Positions 1 to 8,610 of a stretch of DNA of 64,000 bases are shown one piece after another. Within the stretch, counting starts at the first letter, position 1, and every line of letters begins with the position of its first letter. The DNA is taken from positions 124,001-188,000 of the forward strand of contig DXVO01000020.1 of assembly GCA_019417325.1 (NCBI GenBank), in the 5' to 3' direction. The notes below the pieces were generated by a model. The model was not told where the DNA came from. It did not search any database and was given only the letters and a program-made list of their open reading frames with translations. Made by a program: the position numbers and the translations under genes. Source of the stretch: Parabacteroides sp. (GTDB lineage: Bacteria; Bacteroidota; Bacteroidia; Bacteroidales; Tannerellaceae).

Positions 1-127
1 CGATGTAACCAATTTGTTCAACAAAAAGGAATACCGGTATACGCAATATGCAGCCACTGAAAGCTATACCTCATGGATGAATATCCGTCCGAGAGAATTT
101 CTGTTAAAGGTGAAATATAAATTCTAA
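1..127 (+). CDS. C-terminal end of an outer-membrane beta-barrel (TonB-dependent receptor-like) protein, partial
   Basis: Only the last 41 codons are in the window; they are read in frame from base 2 to a TAA at 125-127. The tail contains an N-L-F-N-K segment and ends in the aromatic-rich strand LLKVKYKF. A terminal Phe in a beta strand is the usual ending of outer-membrane barrels, and the NLFNK..EYRY pattern is common at the end of TonB-dependent receptors. The substrate cannot be told. The gene converges on the polysaccharide operon, which ends 21 bases away. Confidence 0.6.
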   Translation, partial: DVTNLFNKKEYRYTQYAATESYTSWMNIRPREFLLKVKYKF

Positions 128-148
128 CAAGATACATGTGGAGTACTC

Positions 149-1093
149 TCACCGGGCAAAGGGATCTCTTCTTATTTCTTTCAAATAATATGTTCTTACT
201 GCAGCTATTTGTTTATCATTAAACCCTTCACCATCATTTATATCTGTGAGGCGGACATTATTCAAATAAACAATCGGTAAAAATATCCATCTCTTTTGTG
301 TATAAACGACCGGAGTATATTGCAAACGTGCCATAGTATATAACCAGATATCATCAGCAAGAGGAGTTAAATGAAGAGCTTGTTCTATTTTCAGGACATC
401 CGGATGTAAGGAGCCTGGAGGATAAAGGACTCCTCCAAATCCAACCTGAGATACAAAGTAATGCTCCGAAGCTTCTACTTTATAACATCCGGGCCAGGTT
501 TCATAAGAAAGTAACTTATTTTTATAATAACGTGGAATGACAGCATAATTGGCGCAAATACAAGATGGATTTTGCAGATGGGTTTGATACAACAAAGTGA
601 TTATTTCCGAACTATACATAATATCATCATCGATTGTAATAATAATATCGTCCGGATATTCTTGCATCGCATAATAATACTTTTTATGCGAACGGATATC
701 GCCACTGCACAATCGTATCTGCAACCCTCTGTCTTGTAAACGTAATAAAGAAGCAGGAAGAATCTCAATAGACGCAAATTGCTCTTTGGAAAGCCAGAGA
801 ATGATCATATCCGGCCTCATTTGCTGTCTTAATATCGACTCTACAACCAACCATACTTTATGAATACGTTTAGGAAATGAAGTAAACGAAATAATTATCC
901 GTCCCCGCGTTCGAGTTGTCTCAAGCAAGCTATAAGCAGGATCATTTTGTGTACAACGAAAATATACAGGTAAAATCAGATTCGCTATTATTCTGACAAT
1001 ATTACGCAATAGGGAATAATACCGGACTTTCTCTAATAGCCCACTACGATTTTTAATCAGTGAATACAAGTTGTCAAAATAGTCTATCAACAT
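149..1093 (-). CDS. Glycosyltransferase (GT-A-like), tandem paralogue 1
   Basis: A 314-residue protein with the segments GRIIISFTSFPKRI, VESILRQQ and DDIIITIDDDI. The IDDD acidic cluster is the kind of metal/nucleotide-sugar motif found in GT-A enzymes. It is clearly paralogous to the upstream neighbour (1095-2045): the two share the SFTSFPKRI block, the RSHKK..YAMQEYPDD block and the PLADD.WL block. An upstream in-frame TTG would add eight residues, but the ATG at 1093 aligns with the start of the paralogue and lies one base after its stop, so I chose it. It is the last gene of the operon, and probably adds a sugar to a surface polysaccharide. The exact family number and donor sugar are unknown. 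Confidence 0.8.
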   Translation of the reverse strand: MLIDYFDNLYSLIKNRSGLLEKVRYYSLLRNIVRIIANLILPVYFRCTQNDPAYSLLETTRTRGRIIISFTSFPKRIHKVWLVVESILRQQMRPDMIILWLSKEQFASIEILPASLLRLQDRGLQIRLCSGDIRSHKKYYYAMQEYPDDIIITIDDDIMYSSEIITLLYQTHLQNPSCICANYAVIPRYYKNKLLSYETWPGCYKVEASEHYFVSQVGFGGVLYPPGSLHPDVLKIEQALHLTPLADDIWLYTMARLQYTPVVYTQKRWIFLPIVYLNNVRLTDINDGEGFNDKQIAAVRTYYLKEIRRDPFAR

Positions 1094-1094
1094 A

Positions 1095-2045
1095 TCAATC
1101 GTTGGCAAATTCAGCAAACGGATCTATGCCCAATTTATCCATATAGTAAGTTCGTATAGCATCAATTTGTTTGTCATTATAATGCAATCCGTCATTTATA
1201 TCGGCAAGGGTCTCGTTAGCAGTAAAAGGTATTGCTAAATTAGTCCATCGGGTACCTGTATATATTACATGCGTATTTCGTAACCGCCCCATAGCAAACA
1301 GCCACATGTCGTCAGCTAAAGGTGCCAACTTTAACAAAAGCTCTAAATTCAACACATCTTCATATAAAACATTAGGCGGATAAAGGACCCCACCTTGCCC
1401 AATCTGCGAAGACATTAAATGATTATCCGTTTCATGTCCCCAAGGCCATTCATCATACAAAGCAAGTTTATCACTCTGGAATTTTAGTACCCGGGTTAGA
1501 TTGGCACAAACATCCTGTGGATATTTCAAATGAGACTGATACAATAGTTCTATCGTGTCCGAACGATAATATACATCATCATCAATCGTGATAATCATGT
1601 CATCCGGATACTCCTGCATCGCATAATAAAACTTTTTATGCGAACGGATATCCTCCCCGTCCCTCAGTTCAATTTTAAGCCCTCTTTTTCTTTGCTCAAG
1701 TAAAGAATCAGGGAGAGTATCAATAGACGGGAATTGCTTTCGGGAAAGCCAAAGAATAATCATATCCGGCTTTTTCCGTTGTCGTAATATTGACTCTACT
1801 ACCATCCAGACTTTCCCGATACGTTTAGGAAAAGATGTAAATGAAACGATAATTCTCCCTTCATTTTTTTTTACAGGGGGCAAACAGTATGCAGGATTGT
1901 CCTGTGTTTGCCGTAAAAAAACAGGCAATAACCTATCAGAAATCCCCAATACACACCTTTGCAAAAAAGCATAATAACGAAGCTTACGAAGATACGGATT
2001 ACGTATCCGGATTCCGGCATACAGTTTATCAAAAAAATCTATCAT
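1095..2045 (-). CDS. Glycosyltransferase (GT-A-like), tandem paralogue 2
   Basis: A 316-residue protein with GRIIVSFTSFPKRIGKVW near residue 68, MIITIDDDVYY near 150 and APLADDMWL near 240. It is a tandem duplicate of the next gene downstream, with the same length and motif order throughout. No signal peptide or membrane span is evident, so it should act on the cytoplasmic side of the membrane on a lipid-linked glycan. Its start codon overlaps the stop of the preceding gt2 gene by four bases (ATGA), which suggests translational coupling. Acceptor and donor are not predictable from sequence. Confidence 0.8.
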   Translation of the reverse strand: MIDFFDKLYAGIRIRNPYLRKLRYYAFLQRCVLGISDRLLPVFLRQTQDNPAYCLPPVKKNEGRIIVSFTSFPKRIGKVWMVVESILRQRKKPDMIILWLSRKQFPSIDTLPDSLLEQRKRGLKIELRDGEDIRSHKKFYYAMQEYPDDMIITIDDDVYYRSDTIELLYQSHLKYPQDVCANLTRVLKFQSDKLALYDEWPWGHETDNHLMSSQIGQGGVLYPPNVLYEDVLNLELLLKLAPLADDMWLFAMGRLRNTHVIYTGTRWTNLAIPFTANETLADINDGLHYNDKQIDAIRTYYMDKLGIDPFAEFAND

Positions 2046-2848
2046 TTTACTACACTATATCTTGTTTCACGAAAAGGTTTCTTATCCCAGAAAAAAGATA
2101 ATAATTCAAATACTTTATAAAAGTATCTCAGGCTTAAAAAGAACCGGTTTGAATATAACCCATTTTCTTTAAGAGCTTTTTGATGTTCTTTCATAATTAA
2201 AGCCAGACTATTCATGCCCCTTGTACTGAGTCCACCGATACGCATCGTAACAAAGTCTATCGGCATATATACGAATTTATACTTTTTCAATACGATCAAT
2301 CTTAAAAGGAACTCAAAGTCAGCCCCTATTTTGTATTGAGTATTATATAATCCGGTACTTGCAAAACAATGCCTCTTAATATAGCAGGACGGATGTGCAG
2401 GCATAAATCCCAAACGCATTAATTCCGGTTTGAATATCTTAGAAGAATAATAACGCACACACTTCTTCAAATTTGAAGGTTCGACAAAATGAATATCCCC
2501 ATATACCGCATCAGCCTGGCAAGTGGAGAGCTTATGTACCACCTTTTCTATCACTTTATCTGATGTGAAAAAATCATCAGAATTCAAAATACCTATTACT
2601 TCACCGGTAGAACGCAATATTCCTTTATTCATCGCATCATAAATGCCTTCATCCGGATCGCTCAAACAAATCATACGTCCGCCAAACCGGGATTCATATT
2701 CTTGCACTACTTCCAGAGTTTCATCATTGCTTTTCCCATCTACAATAATATATTCTATATTTTTATACGTTTGATTCAGTACACTTTCTATTGTATCTCT
2801 AATAGTATGTGCACTGTTGTAGGTTACAGTAATAATACTAATCTTCAT
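2042..2848 (-). CDS. Glycosyltransferase family 2
   Basis: A 268-residue GT2 enzyme. The N-terminus MKISIITVTYNSAHTI, followed by SVLNQTYKNIEYIIVDGKSND and later GILNSDDFF (the DxD region), is diagnostic of the family. It transfers a sugar from a nucleotide donor to a growing lipid-linked glycan. It resembles the WcaA-type enzymes found in many capsule and O-antigen loci. It lies inside the upxY operon, 57 bases after the GT4 gene and overlapping the following gene by four bases. Confidence 0.9.
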   Translation of the reverse strand: MKISIITVTYNSAHTIRDTIESVLNQTYKNIEYIIVDGKSNDETLEVVQEYESRFGGRMICLSDPDEGIYDAMNKGILRSTGEVIGILNSDDFFTSDKVIEKVVHKLSTCQADAVYGDIHFVEPSNLKKCVRYYSSKIFKPELMRLGFMPAHPSCYIKRHCFASTGLYNTQYKIGADFEFLLRLIVLKKYKFVYMPIDFVTMRIGGLSTRGMNSLALIMKEHQKALKENGLYSNRFFLSLRYFYKVFELLSFFWDKKPFRETRYSVVK

Positions 2849-2905
2849 TTTTTCAATTGGTTTTAACTTCGGGTTAATTATCTTCGTTAGTAAAGTTCTC
2901 TCCTT

Positions 2906-4105
2906 TTATTCCTTTATCAACATTTTATACAAATCAAAATATTCCTGAAATCGTTCTTTCTTATTATAATAATTAATTGCACGTTGTCTACAATCCCGGG
3001 ATAACCTGACCTGGTCTCTTTGAGATAATTCTCTGATTGCTTCAATTATTCCATTTAAGTCGCCTTGGTCAACAATTATTCCTGTTTCCGAATCAACAGC
3101 TTCAATACTTCCTCCTGTCTTATAAGTTATAACAGGTATTCCACAAGCTAAGGCTTCCAGATTAGTTGTAGGAAAACAATCCTCTCTGGTTAGATTTATA
3201 AAAATTGTCGCTTCCCGGTACAATTCGACCAGTTGTTGTATATTTTCTGTCCGGCAAATGCCTTTAATGCCTTCCGGCAAATGTCGTAACTGGGATTTCG
3301 ATAATCCAACTAAAACAATATCGTAATCATCTCTGGGTAACCGCCTCCTTAAACGAAAAAAATCAATCAGTCCTTTTCTGCTATCCCAGACATTAGCAAC
3401 CCCCAACAATGTTATTTTCAGTTTTTTCTTTCTTATCTTTCCGGGGATAAATAGGTCTAAATCAATTCCATTATGAATACGAAGGATTGGATATTTACTC
3501 AAGTAAGATTCCTTTATCACCCCCTGCAACCAATCAGACACACACACTATCGTCAGATTATCCGGTAAAGTAAAAGCATTCCGCTTTTTGATATAGTTTT
3601 CTTTCGAACAATCGAATAAAAAACTGGAAGGATAGCTTTTTTTCTGTGGACAATCATAACATTGCTGTTTCCAGCGGTTACAATTAATAAAAGAAAAATA
3701 AGAACAGTGGCCAGTCACAGCCCAACAATCATGTAAAGTCCAAACAACCGGTATATTTGCCCGCGTAAAATATTCAAACAGCAGAGGATAGTTTAAATAA
3801 TACCCATGAATATTATGCAAATGAATCAAATCCGGTTTTATAAGTTCAATTTGCTTAATCAACTTTCTTGTTGCCTGGCGGGAAGCTAAACCATGTCGAT
3901 CAAAAAAACGGGTTGTTAATCCATGCAATAAATTATCCCAACTTGTTCCTACTCTGATTGATTCAGATTGGCTTCTTCTGGGTCTTCTACCATAGGCTAT
4001 CAAACTCCGCCAGCCTTTAGATATGACTAATTGCCCTATTTCCTCGGCAATTCTACCAATTGAGGTGGTATTAATAACAGTATTGATTTGAAGAATAGTC
4101 GGCAT
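2906..4105 (-). CDS. Glycosyltransferase family 4
   Basis: A 399-residue GT-B enzyme. The N-terminal half carries LHNIHGYYLNYPLLFEYF, WTLHDCWAVTGHC and a cysteine-bearing stretch (CNRWKQQCYDCP) typical of the WcaL/colanic-acid-type GT4 subgroup in Bacteroidetes. The C-terminal half has the E-x7-E-type nucleotide-sugar motif in NLTREDCFPTTNLEALACGIP. It is part of the surface polysaccharide operon, 16 bases after the polymerase gene. Confidence 0.9.
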   Translation of the reverse strand: MPTILQINTVINTTSIGRIAEEIGQLVISKGWRSLIAYGRRPRRSQSESIRVGTSWDNLLHGLTTRFFDRHGLASRQATRKLIKQIELIKPDLIHLHNIHGYYLNYPLLFEYFTRANIPVVWTLHDCWAVTGHCSYFSFINCNRWKQQCYDCPQKKSYPSSFLFDCSKENYIKKRNAFTLPDNLTIVCVSDWLQGVIKESYLSKYPILRIHNGIDLDLFIPGKIRKKKLKITLLGVANVWDSRKGLIDFFRLRRRLPRDDYDIVLVGLSKSQLRHLPEGIKGICRTENIQQLVELYREATIFINLTREDCFPTTNLEALACGIPVITYKTGGSIEAVDSETGIIVDQGDLNGIIEAIRELSQRDQVRLSRDCRQRAINYYNKKERFQEYFDLYKMLIKE

Positions 4106-4121
4106 AGGTTAAAAAGATATA

Positions 4122-5435
4122 TTAAAGACTTAATTTTTCTACCAGAAATTTTACTACATAAATGGAGAAAAGGATTCCTATCAAATAAGCAAATGAACTT
4201 TGTAAATCACCTCGTAATATAAAAAATGTCATACCTAGCAAGACCAAATACTGTATTGTACCCATTATAGTCCTTTCTCCTTTACTCCAAAAAACAGTAT
4301 CCACTCTTGAGCAGAAAACGGCTAAAACAACAGTAAAAAGAATGAATCCAATAAAACCTGCATTTATATAGCCCTCCGCAGGAAATGTCATCGATATATT
4401 TGAAAATGAAAGATTTAATTGTTCACTCAAAAAAAAGCCACTCCCTGTAGGCTTTTCCTCCCATAAAGAACGAGGGACAAAAAATACAAAAACCCCTAAT
4501 AGTTGTTTCCCATATGTTACAATATCATGCTTCAATACCAACAGGAAATTCTGATAGGCATCAAAATGCCCCTCCAGGAACATAGAGAAATCAGGGCTTA
4601 AAGACAGACTCTTTCCAATCTTATAATTGCGGAATTGGTTCAAAAAGGGAAAAAAGGTTAGTATCCCTACAATCATGGATGTAACAAAAATATTTTTCTT
4701 CGATAAGAGAGGTATCAATAATATTACAATAGGGATATATAAAACGGCAACCTGATAACGGGCAATAGCTGTGGGAAAAGCCATAATTATCCCTATCAAA
4801 AACAAAAAAACTTCTACCCCAAGATTCTTATTTTTAGATAAATGATAAAATAATGCAATAAAAATAGGGATCGGTCTTAATACAACCTCTACTATCAGCC
4901 ATAAAGTCATATTAGAAAGTTGAGAATCCTCTATTAGTTCTCCTCCCCGTAGAAATAAAGAAAAAATATTAAACTTATTTATATAGGAATATACATATAA
5001 AACAGACAGAGACACAAGGAATAAAACCACCTCTCCCTTAATGGAAAAAGTATATTTCTCTCGATATACAAACTCCCGGTAATATAAATTTCTTCCTCGA
5101 CATAAATCGTATATCAAAGCAAATAAAAAAATAAAAACCAATATATAGAAATTAGCAACCAAATAATCATCCGGGATTAAAGGTTCTAATGTCCAGATTT
5201 TCACATCCTTTCTAAATTGTAGCCACGGAGCTATACCGAAAAAAAAGAAAGAAAAAAGATAGAAAACTTTTTGCAATGAATAAGGTAAGTTTTCATCTTT
5301 GTAAAGCCTAAAAATAGAAAATAAAGAAATAACCAGAAACTCTAATTCAATAAAAAGGTCATTGCCTTCTCCGGCATTAAGAAAAAGATAAAATGAGATA
5401 CCTAACAATATGATGTAAGATATAAATTTCAACAT
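4122..5435 (-). CDS. Wzy-like O-antigen/oligosaccharide repeat-unit polymerase
   Basis: A 437-residue, very hydrophobic protein with about 10-12 predicted membrane spans and a larger loop near residues 270-340 (NQFRNYKIGKSLSL ... PRSLWEEKPTGSGFFLSEQ). Size, topology and position among glycosyltransferases fit a Wzy-type polymerase that joins repeat units on the periplasmic face. Wzy proteins are too divergent for motif proof, so the call rests on topology and context. No Wzx flippase gene is present in this operon. Confidence 0.75.
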   Translation of the reverse strand: MLKFISYIILLGISFYLFLNAGEGNDLFIELEFLVISLFSIFRLYKDENLPYSLQKVFYLFSFFFFGIAPWLQFRKDVKIWTLEPLIPDDYLVANFYILVFIFLFALIYDLCRGRNLYYREFVYREKYTFSIKGEVVLFLVSLSVLYVYSYINKFNIFSLFLRGGELIEDSQLSNMTLWLIVEVVLRPIPIFIALFYHLSKNKNLGVEVFLFLIGIIMAFPTAIARYQVAVLYIPIVILLIPLLSKKNIFVTSMIVGILTFFPFLNQFRNYKIGKSLSLSPDFSMFLEGHFDAYQNFLLVLKHDIVTYGKQLLGVFVFFVPRSLWEEKPTGSGFFLSEQLNLSFSNISMTFPAEGYINAGFIGFILFTVVLAVFCSRVDTVFWSKGERTIMGTIQYLVLLGMTFFILRGDLQSSFAYLIGILFSIYVVKFLVEKLSL

Positions 5436-5496
5436 AATAGCATGTATAGATATAAATTTATTTTACATTGGTTAATTAAATGAGATAAAGCTTCTA

Positions 5497-6528
5497 TCAA
5501 ATACTCACTAATGTTTTTGCCACTATCTCGGGAGTTATACGGGAAGATAGCTTCCGGCTATTTAAGCTCCACTCTACAAGTTCCTGTTCTTTCATATTTA
5601 TCACCTTTTCTATTTTATTCTTCAAATCATCCTTCTGTTTATGACTAAACGTACAGCCATTATAGCCATTGATAACAAAATAAGGAACTGCACCACAAAT
5701 ATCCGAAGCAATGATAGGAAGCCCTGCTGCAGAAGCTTCATGTAAGACCAGAGCCCAGGGTTCAAATAACGAAGGAAGGATTAAACAACCTGCATTTTGA
5801 GCAATATCCTTTAGTTCTTCCTGCCCTTTAAAATCAAGAAGTTCTACATCATATCGGGATAGTTCCTCCCTCAAAGGACCATTTCCGACTAAAGTGAGTT
5901 TCCATCCCCGCTTATCTTCAATTGCCTCCCAGGCTTTCATAAGAGGAATCAAGCCTTTAACAGGGTTATATCGTCCGATAAATAATAAATTTTTTGGATA
6001 GTTTTTCTCTTTTACTGCAATATCTACCTGTTGAAAAAGCCCAACATCCGCTGATAAATTAGAAATTAAAATAGACTCTTTCTTAAAGCCCAGCCGCCTG
6101 GCATATCCATATTGCCATATTCCGGCAACAAAAAGATGAGTAAACCATTTTTTATGCCTGAAAGGAGACAATAATATATTTACCCATTGGGACTTTCCTT
6201 TGAATTGAGTATCACTTCCCGCTATAATGGGAATATCCGTATTTGATTTCAATTGCTTACACGTTTTATTATATAATGCATCCATCCAACCGGATGTCAG
6301 TATAAATACGGGCTCTATTTCACGATATAGCTGTAACAGCTTATCTACTGAATTGTATTCGGAACGGGAATAAAAGCAGATGCCTTTCATATCCTTAACA
6401 ACATAAGGAGTCTCATTCCCCTCTGTCCTTCGGACAACATGCACACAATATTTCAGTTTCACAAGTTCCTGAACTACAATATGAGTATAAGGCATATACT
6501 CTGAATAAAGAATCAAAATATTTTGCAT
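5497..6528 (-). CDS. Glycosyltransferase family 4
   Basis: A 343-residue GT-B enzyme. The donor-binding half shows NLLFIGRYNPVKGLIPLMKAW, LTLVGNGPLREEL and LPSLFEPWALVLHEASAAGLPII, the last containing the conserved E-x7-E-type motif of GT4. It is the first biosynthetic gene after the upxY-type regulator, separated from it by about 200 bases without an intact gene. It probably adds an early sugar of the repeat unit; donor unknown. Confidence 0.88.
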   Translation of the reverse strand: MQNILILYSEYMPYTHIVVQELVKLKYCVHVVRRTEGNETPYVVKDMKGICFYSRSEYNSVDKLLQLYREIEPVFILTSGWMDALYNKTCKQLKSNTDIPIIAGSDTQFKGKSQWVNILLSPFRHKKWFTHLFVAGIWQYGYARRLGFKKESILISNLSADVGLFQQVDIAVKEKNYPKNLLFIGRYNPVKGLIPLMKAWEAIEDKRGWKLTLVGNGPLREELSRYDVELLDFKGQEELKDIAQNAGCLILPSLFEPWALVLHEASAAGLPIIASDICGAVPYFVINGYNGCTFSHKQKDDLKNKIEKVINMKEQELVEWSLNSRKLSSRITPEIVAKTLVSI

Positions 6529-6542
6529 TATATTTTTTTATC

Positions 6543-6710
6543 CTACTTATTTCTAACTATTTTACAATATAACATATCGATTAATACATTTCTCTTCTGG
6601 ACATTCAGGCCGGCCAGATTATAGTAATCCGTACTGCCGATGCATATTCGGAAGGAAATTTTATTTTCAATAAGGCAAAGGCTGGAAGTATAGGCAGGGA
6701 TAGAAAATGC
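6543..6710 (-). other. Open but start-less reading frame between upxY and the first glycosyltransferase
   Basis: About 55 codons are open on the minus strand before a TAG, with no ATG at a sensible place. The peptide (including STDYYNLAGLNVQKRN) looks more protein-like than random, but I do not recognise it. The plus strand is also open across part of it. It may be the remnant of a gene lost from the operon, or simply untranslated spacer. Confidence 0.2.
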
Positions 6711-6729
6711 TTATTGTTAGGAAAGTATA

Positions 6730-7263
6730 TTATTCAAGTCTCTCACAATACCATCTTGGTATATGAATCATTACACCTAATGAAATAATAGTAACAACTA
6801 TGTAATATTTACCCTTATATCGCGTAAGTTTGCCTGTCAGCCCTTTAAATGTTCCATGCTTGACACGGACAAGCGTTCCGGAAGTCGTTTCCACTTCGGA
6901 AATATCAACATAAATTGTTCCTTTATATTCGGGATCACAAATGGCACGGAGTTCCAACATCTCATGCTCTTTGATTTCACAAAGTTGCTTGGTATCATGA
7001 TGACGCAATAACAGAAATGGGACCGGACTATTATCTACCAGTACTTTCAATGTTTTATCATCCATTGTTTTCATTAGAAATACTAGATTATGAACAGCTG
7101 GAACCAATTTACAGGACTTTTTACCAGTCCAGTCGGTTCTTTCTTTATAGTGCATCGGAATAAAGTATTTTAAATTATTCCTGGCAAGATATTCTCCCAA
7201 TCTTTTTTCTTTACAGTTAAGCGTTCGTACAGCATACCAAATTTGTTTGGTATTTTCGTTCAT
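6730..7263 (-). CDS. UpxY-family transcription antiterminator (NusG-like)
   Basis: A 177-residue NusG paralogue. The N-terminal NGN-like domain opens with IWYAVRTLNCKEKRLGEYLARNN...YFIPMHYKER, and the C-terminal KOW-like part reads LVRVKHGTFKGLTGKLTRYKGKYYIVV. In Bacteroides, UpxY proteins are the first genes of capsule operons. They act on the 5' leader of their own operon to stop premature termination. The place here is the same: first gene, about 190 bases after a predicted promoter, with two stem-loops in the leader. No upxZ-like gene follows, which is unlike the standard B. fragilis arrangement. Confidence 0.88.
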   Translation of the reverse strand: MNENTKQIWYAVRTLNCKEKRLGEYLARNNLKYFIPMHYKERTDWTGKKSCKLVPAVHNLVFLMKTMDDKTLKVLVDNSPVPFLLLRHHDTKQLCEIKEHEMLELRAICDPEYKGTIYVDISEVETTSGTLVRVKHGTFKGLTGKLTRYKGKYYIVVTIISLGVMIHIPRWYCERLE

Positions 7264-7328
7264 TTCCTTTCAAATTTAAGCTCTCTCTTTTCGTAAATTA
7301 TACCCAATACTTAATAAAAAACAGGACA

Positions 7329-7354
7329 TATTCTCTCTATACCCACAGAGAATA
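7329..7354 (-). promoter_or_regulatory. Leader stem-loop 1 of the polysaccharide operon
   Basis: Perfect 8-bp inverted repeat (TATTCTCT at 7329-7336 and AGAGAATA at 7347-7354) with a 10-base loop, in the untranslated leader 66 bases upstream of the upxY start. It could be part of the site where the UpxY-type protein acts, or a pausing/termination hairpin. There is no U-tract, so it is not a classical intrinsic terminator. Confidence 0.4.
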
Positions 7355-7401
7355 CATCCGTGAATCAACCCTATACTTTTAAAGATTTAGCCTTTTTGTA
7401 T

Positions 7402-7436
7402 AATATTCTGCACAAGAGTAAAACTCGCAGAATATT
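7402..7436 (-). promoter_or_regulatory. Leader stem-loop 2 of the polysaccharide operon
   Basis: Perfect 10-bp inverted repeat (AATATTCTGC at 7402-7411, GCAGAATATT at 7427-7436). The 15-base loop can form a further 3-bp stem (GAG/CTC). It lies about 20 bases after the predicted transcription start of the upxY operon, the position expected for a leader element recognised by a UpxY/NusG-like antiterminator. Confidence 0.5.
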
Positions 7437-7458
7437 TATACTCAGTACTAAAACGAAA

Positions 7459-7490
7459 CAAATATAAGATAAACGGCAACGCTTCACAAC
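7459..7490 (-). promoter_or_regulatory. Predicted promoter of the upxY polysaccharide operon
   Basis: On the minus strand, TATATTTG (7466-7459) matches the Bacteroidetes -7 consensus TAnnTTTG. GTTG (7490-7487) stands 20 bases upstream as a -33 element. Transcription would start near 7453, giving a leader of about 190 bases with two stem-loops. I saw no flanking inverted repeats that would mark it as an invertible, phase-variable promoter. Confidence 0.6.
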
Positions 7491-7698
7491 AGCCCTTATT
7501 GGTTGTTCGGATTTATAAAACTTATTATTTTTCAAGCACAGATAGAAAATCAATGCTTAAATAGAGTAGACAAGAAACCGTTAAATCAGACAAACAAATG
7601 TTAATGCCTTTTTTTATAAAATTCCAAACGAACGAACTTGTTTTATCCCTGTAGTTTCTTTTCAGACAGTTTAGCCTGTATTTATCACATTATTCAAT

Positions 7699-7706
7699 TA
7701 ACTTTG
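7699..7706 (+). promoter_or_regulatory. Predicted -7 box for the DMT transporter gene
   Basis: TAACTTTG matches TAnnTTTG, 28 bases before the ATG at 7735. No good -33 element lies at the usual distance. Confidence 0.4.
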
Positions 7707-7734
7707 TAACAGAAACTTTTCCAGTCAACAGTAT

Positions 7735-8607
7735 ATGCTATTCACGACCATCGCAATCGCACTACGTATTTTTTCCAATCCCATTGGAAATGTATTCCAA
7801 AAGAAACTTACCGGGAGATATAACCATCCTATGGTGGTCAATTTTATGACGTTTTTCCTGTTGAGCCTGCTCTGTATTATACCAGGCATCCGGATTGACT
7901 GGAGTAGCCTGCCCTCTTCTTTCTGGTATTATTGTGTGATTGCCGGTGTCTTTGGAGCAACAGGCAACGGATTCCTGGTAAAAGCATTGCAGGGAGGGGA
8001 TTTATCCATATTAGGACCTGTCAACTCTTACAAATCGGTTATTGGAATTATTGTAGGTATATTTCTGTTACACGAAATACCGAATATATGGGGAATTACA
8101 GGTATCATACTAATTATTTGCGGAAGCTATTTTGTACTGGATACCATGGAAGAACGTTTCTCCTTTGCTTTACTAAAAAACAAAGAAATCAGATACCGTC
8201 TACTTGCGATGGTACTGACAGCCATAGAGGCGATTTTCATTAAAAAAGTTATCCTATATTCCTCTACGACTATCTCTTTCATTGTTTGGTGTTGGTTCGG
8301 AGCATTCTTCTCCTTCTTCCTTCTACTCCTTTTCAGAATACAAGTGAAAAAAGAATTCAAAAGAATAAAAGCGAAAGATTTACCTTTATACGGCTGGTTA
8401 GTGGTTTGTATCGGTATTATGCAATATACAACCAACTTTGTATTCGATCGCATGAACGTTGGCTATGCACTCGCCCTGTTCCAATTATCTACAATTGTCA
8501 GTATATTTCTCGGCTACCGGATATTCAAGGAACAGGATATACGCAAAAAGCTACTGGGATCGGTAATCATGGTTGCAGGTTCTGCCATCATCATACTGCT
8601 AAATTGA
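7735..8607 (+). CDS. EamA/DMT-superfamily transporter
   Basis: A 290-residue inner-membrane protein with about ten predicted spans in two repeated halves (5+5), the usual EamA architecture. Typical segments are GNGFLVKALQGGDLSILGPVNSYKSVIGIIVG in the first half and ALALFQLSTIVSIFLGYRIFKEQ in the second, both at helix 3-4 positions where EamA proteins carry the conserved small-residue packing. The family exports or imports small metabolites; the substrate here is unknown. The gene converges with the symporter at 8611 with a 3-base gap. Confidence 0.88.
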   Translation: MLFTTIAIALRIFSNPIGNVFQKKLTGRYNHPMVVNFMTFFLLSLLCIIPGIRIDWSSLPSSFWYYCVIAGVFGATGNGFLVKALQGGDLSILGPVNSYKSVIGIIVGIFLLHEIPNIWGITGIILIICGSYFVLDTMEERFSFALLKNKEIRYRLLAMVLTAIEAIFIKKVILYSSTTISFIVWCWFGAFFSFFLLLLFRIQVKKEFKRIKAKDLPLYGWLVVCIGIMQYTTNFVFDRMNVGYALALFQLSTIVSIFLGYRIFKEQDIRKKLLGSVIMVAGSAIIILLN

Positions 8608-8610
8608 TTC

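Noticed and set aside
7371..7553. Minus-strand 60-codon frame upstream of upxY
   Set aside because: It spans the predicted promoter and leader hairpin and has no recognisable domain; chance frame in an AT-rich leader.
7561..7734. Search for an invertible promoter with flanking inverted repeats upstream of the polysaccharide operon
   Set aside because: No inverted repeats of useful length flank the promoter region within the window.
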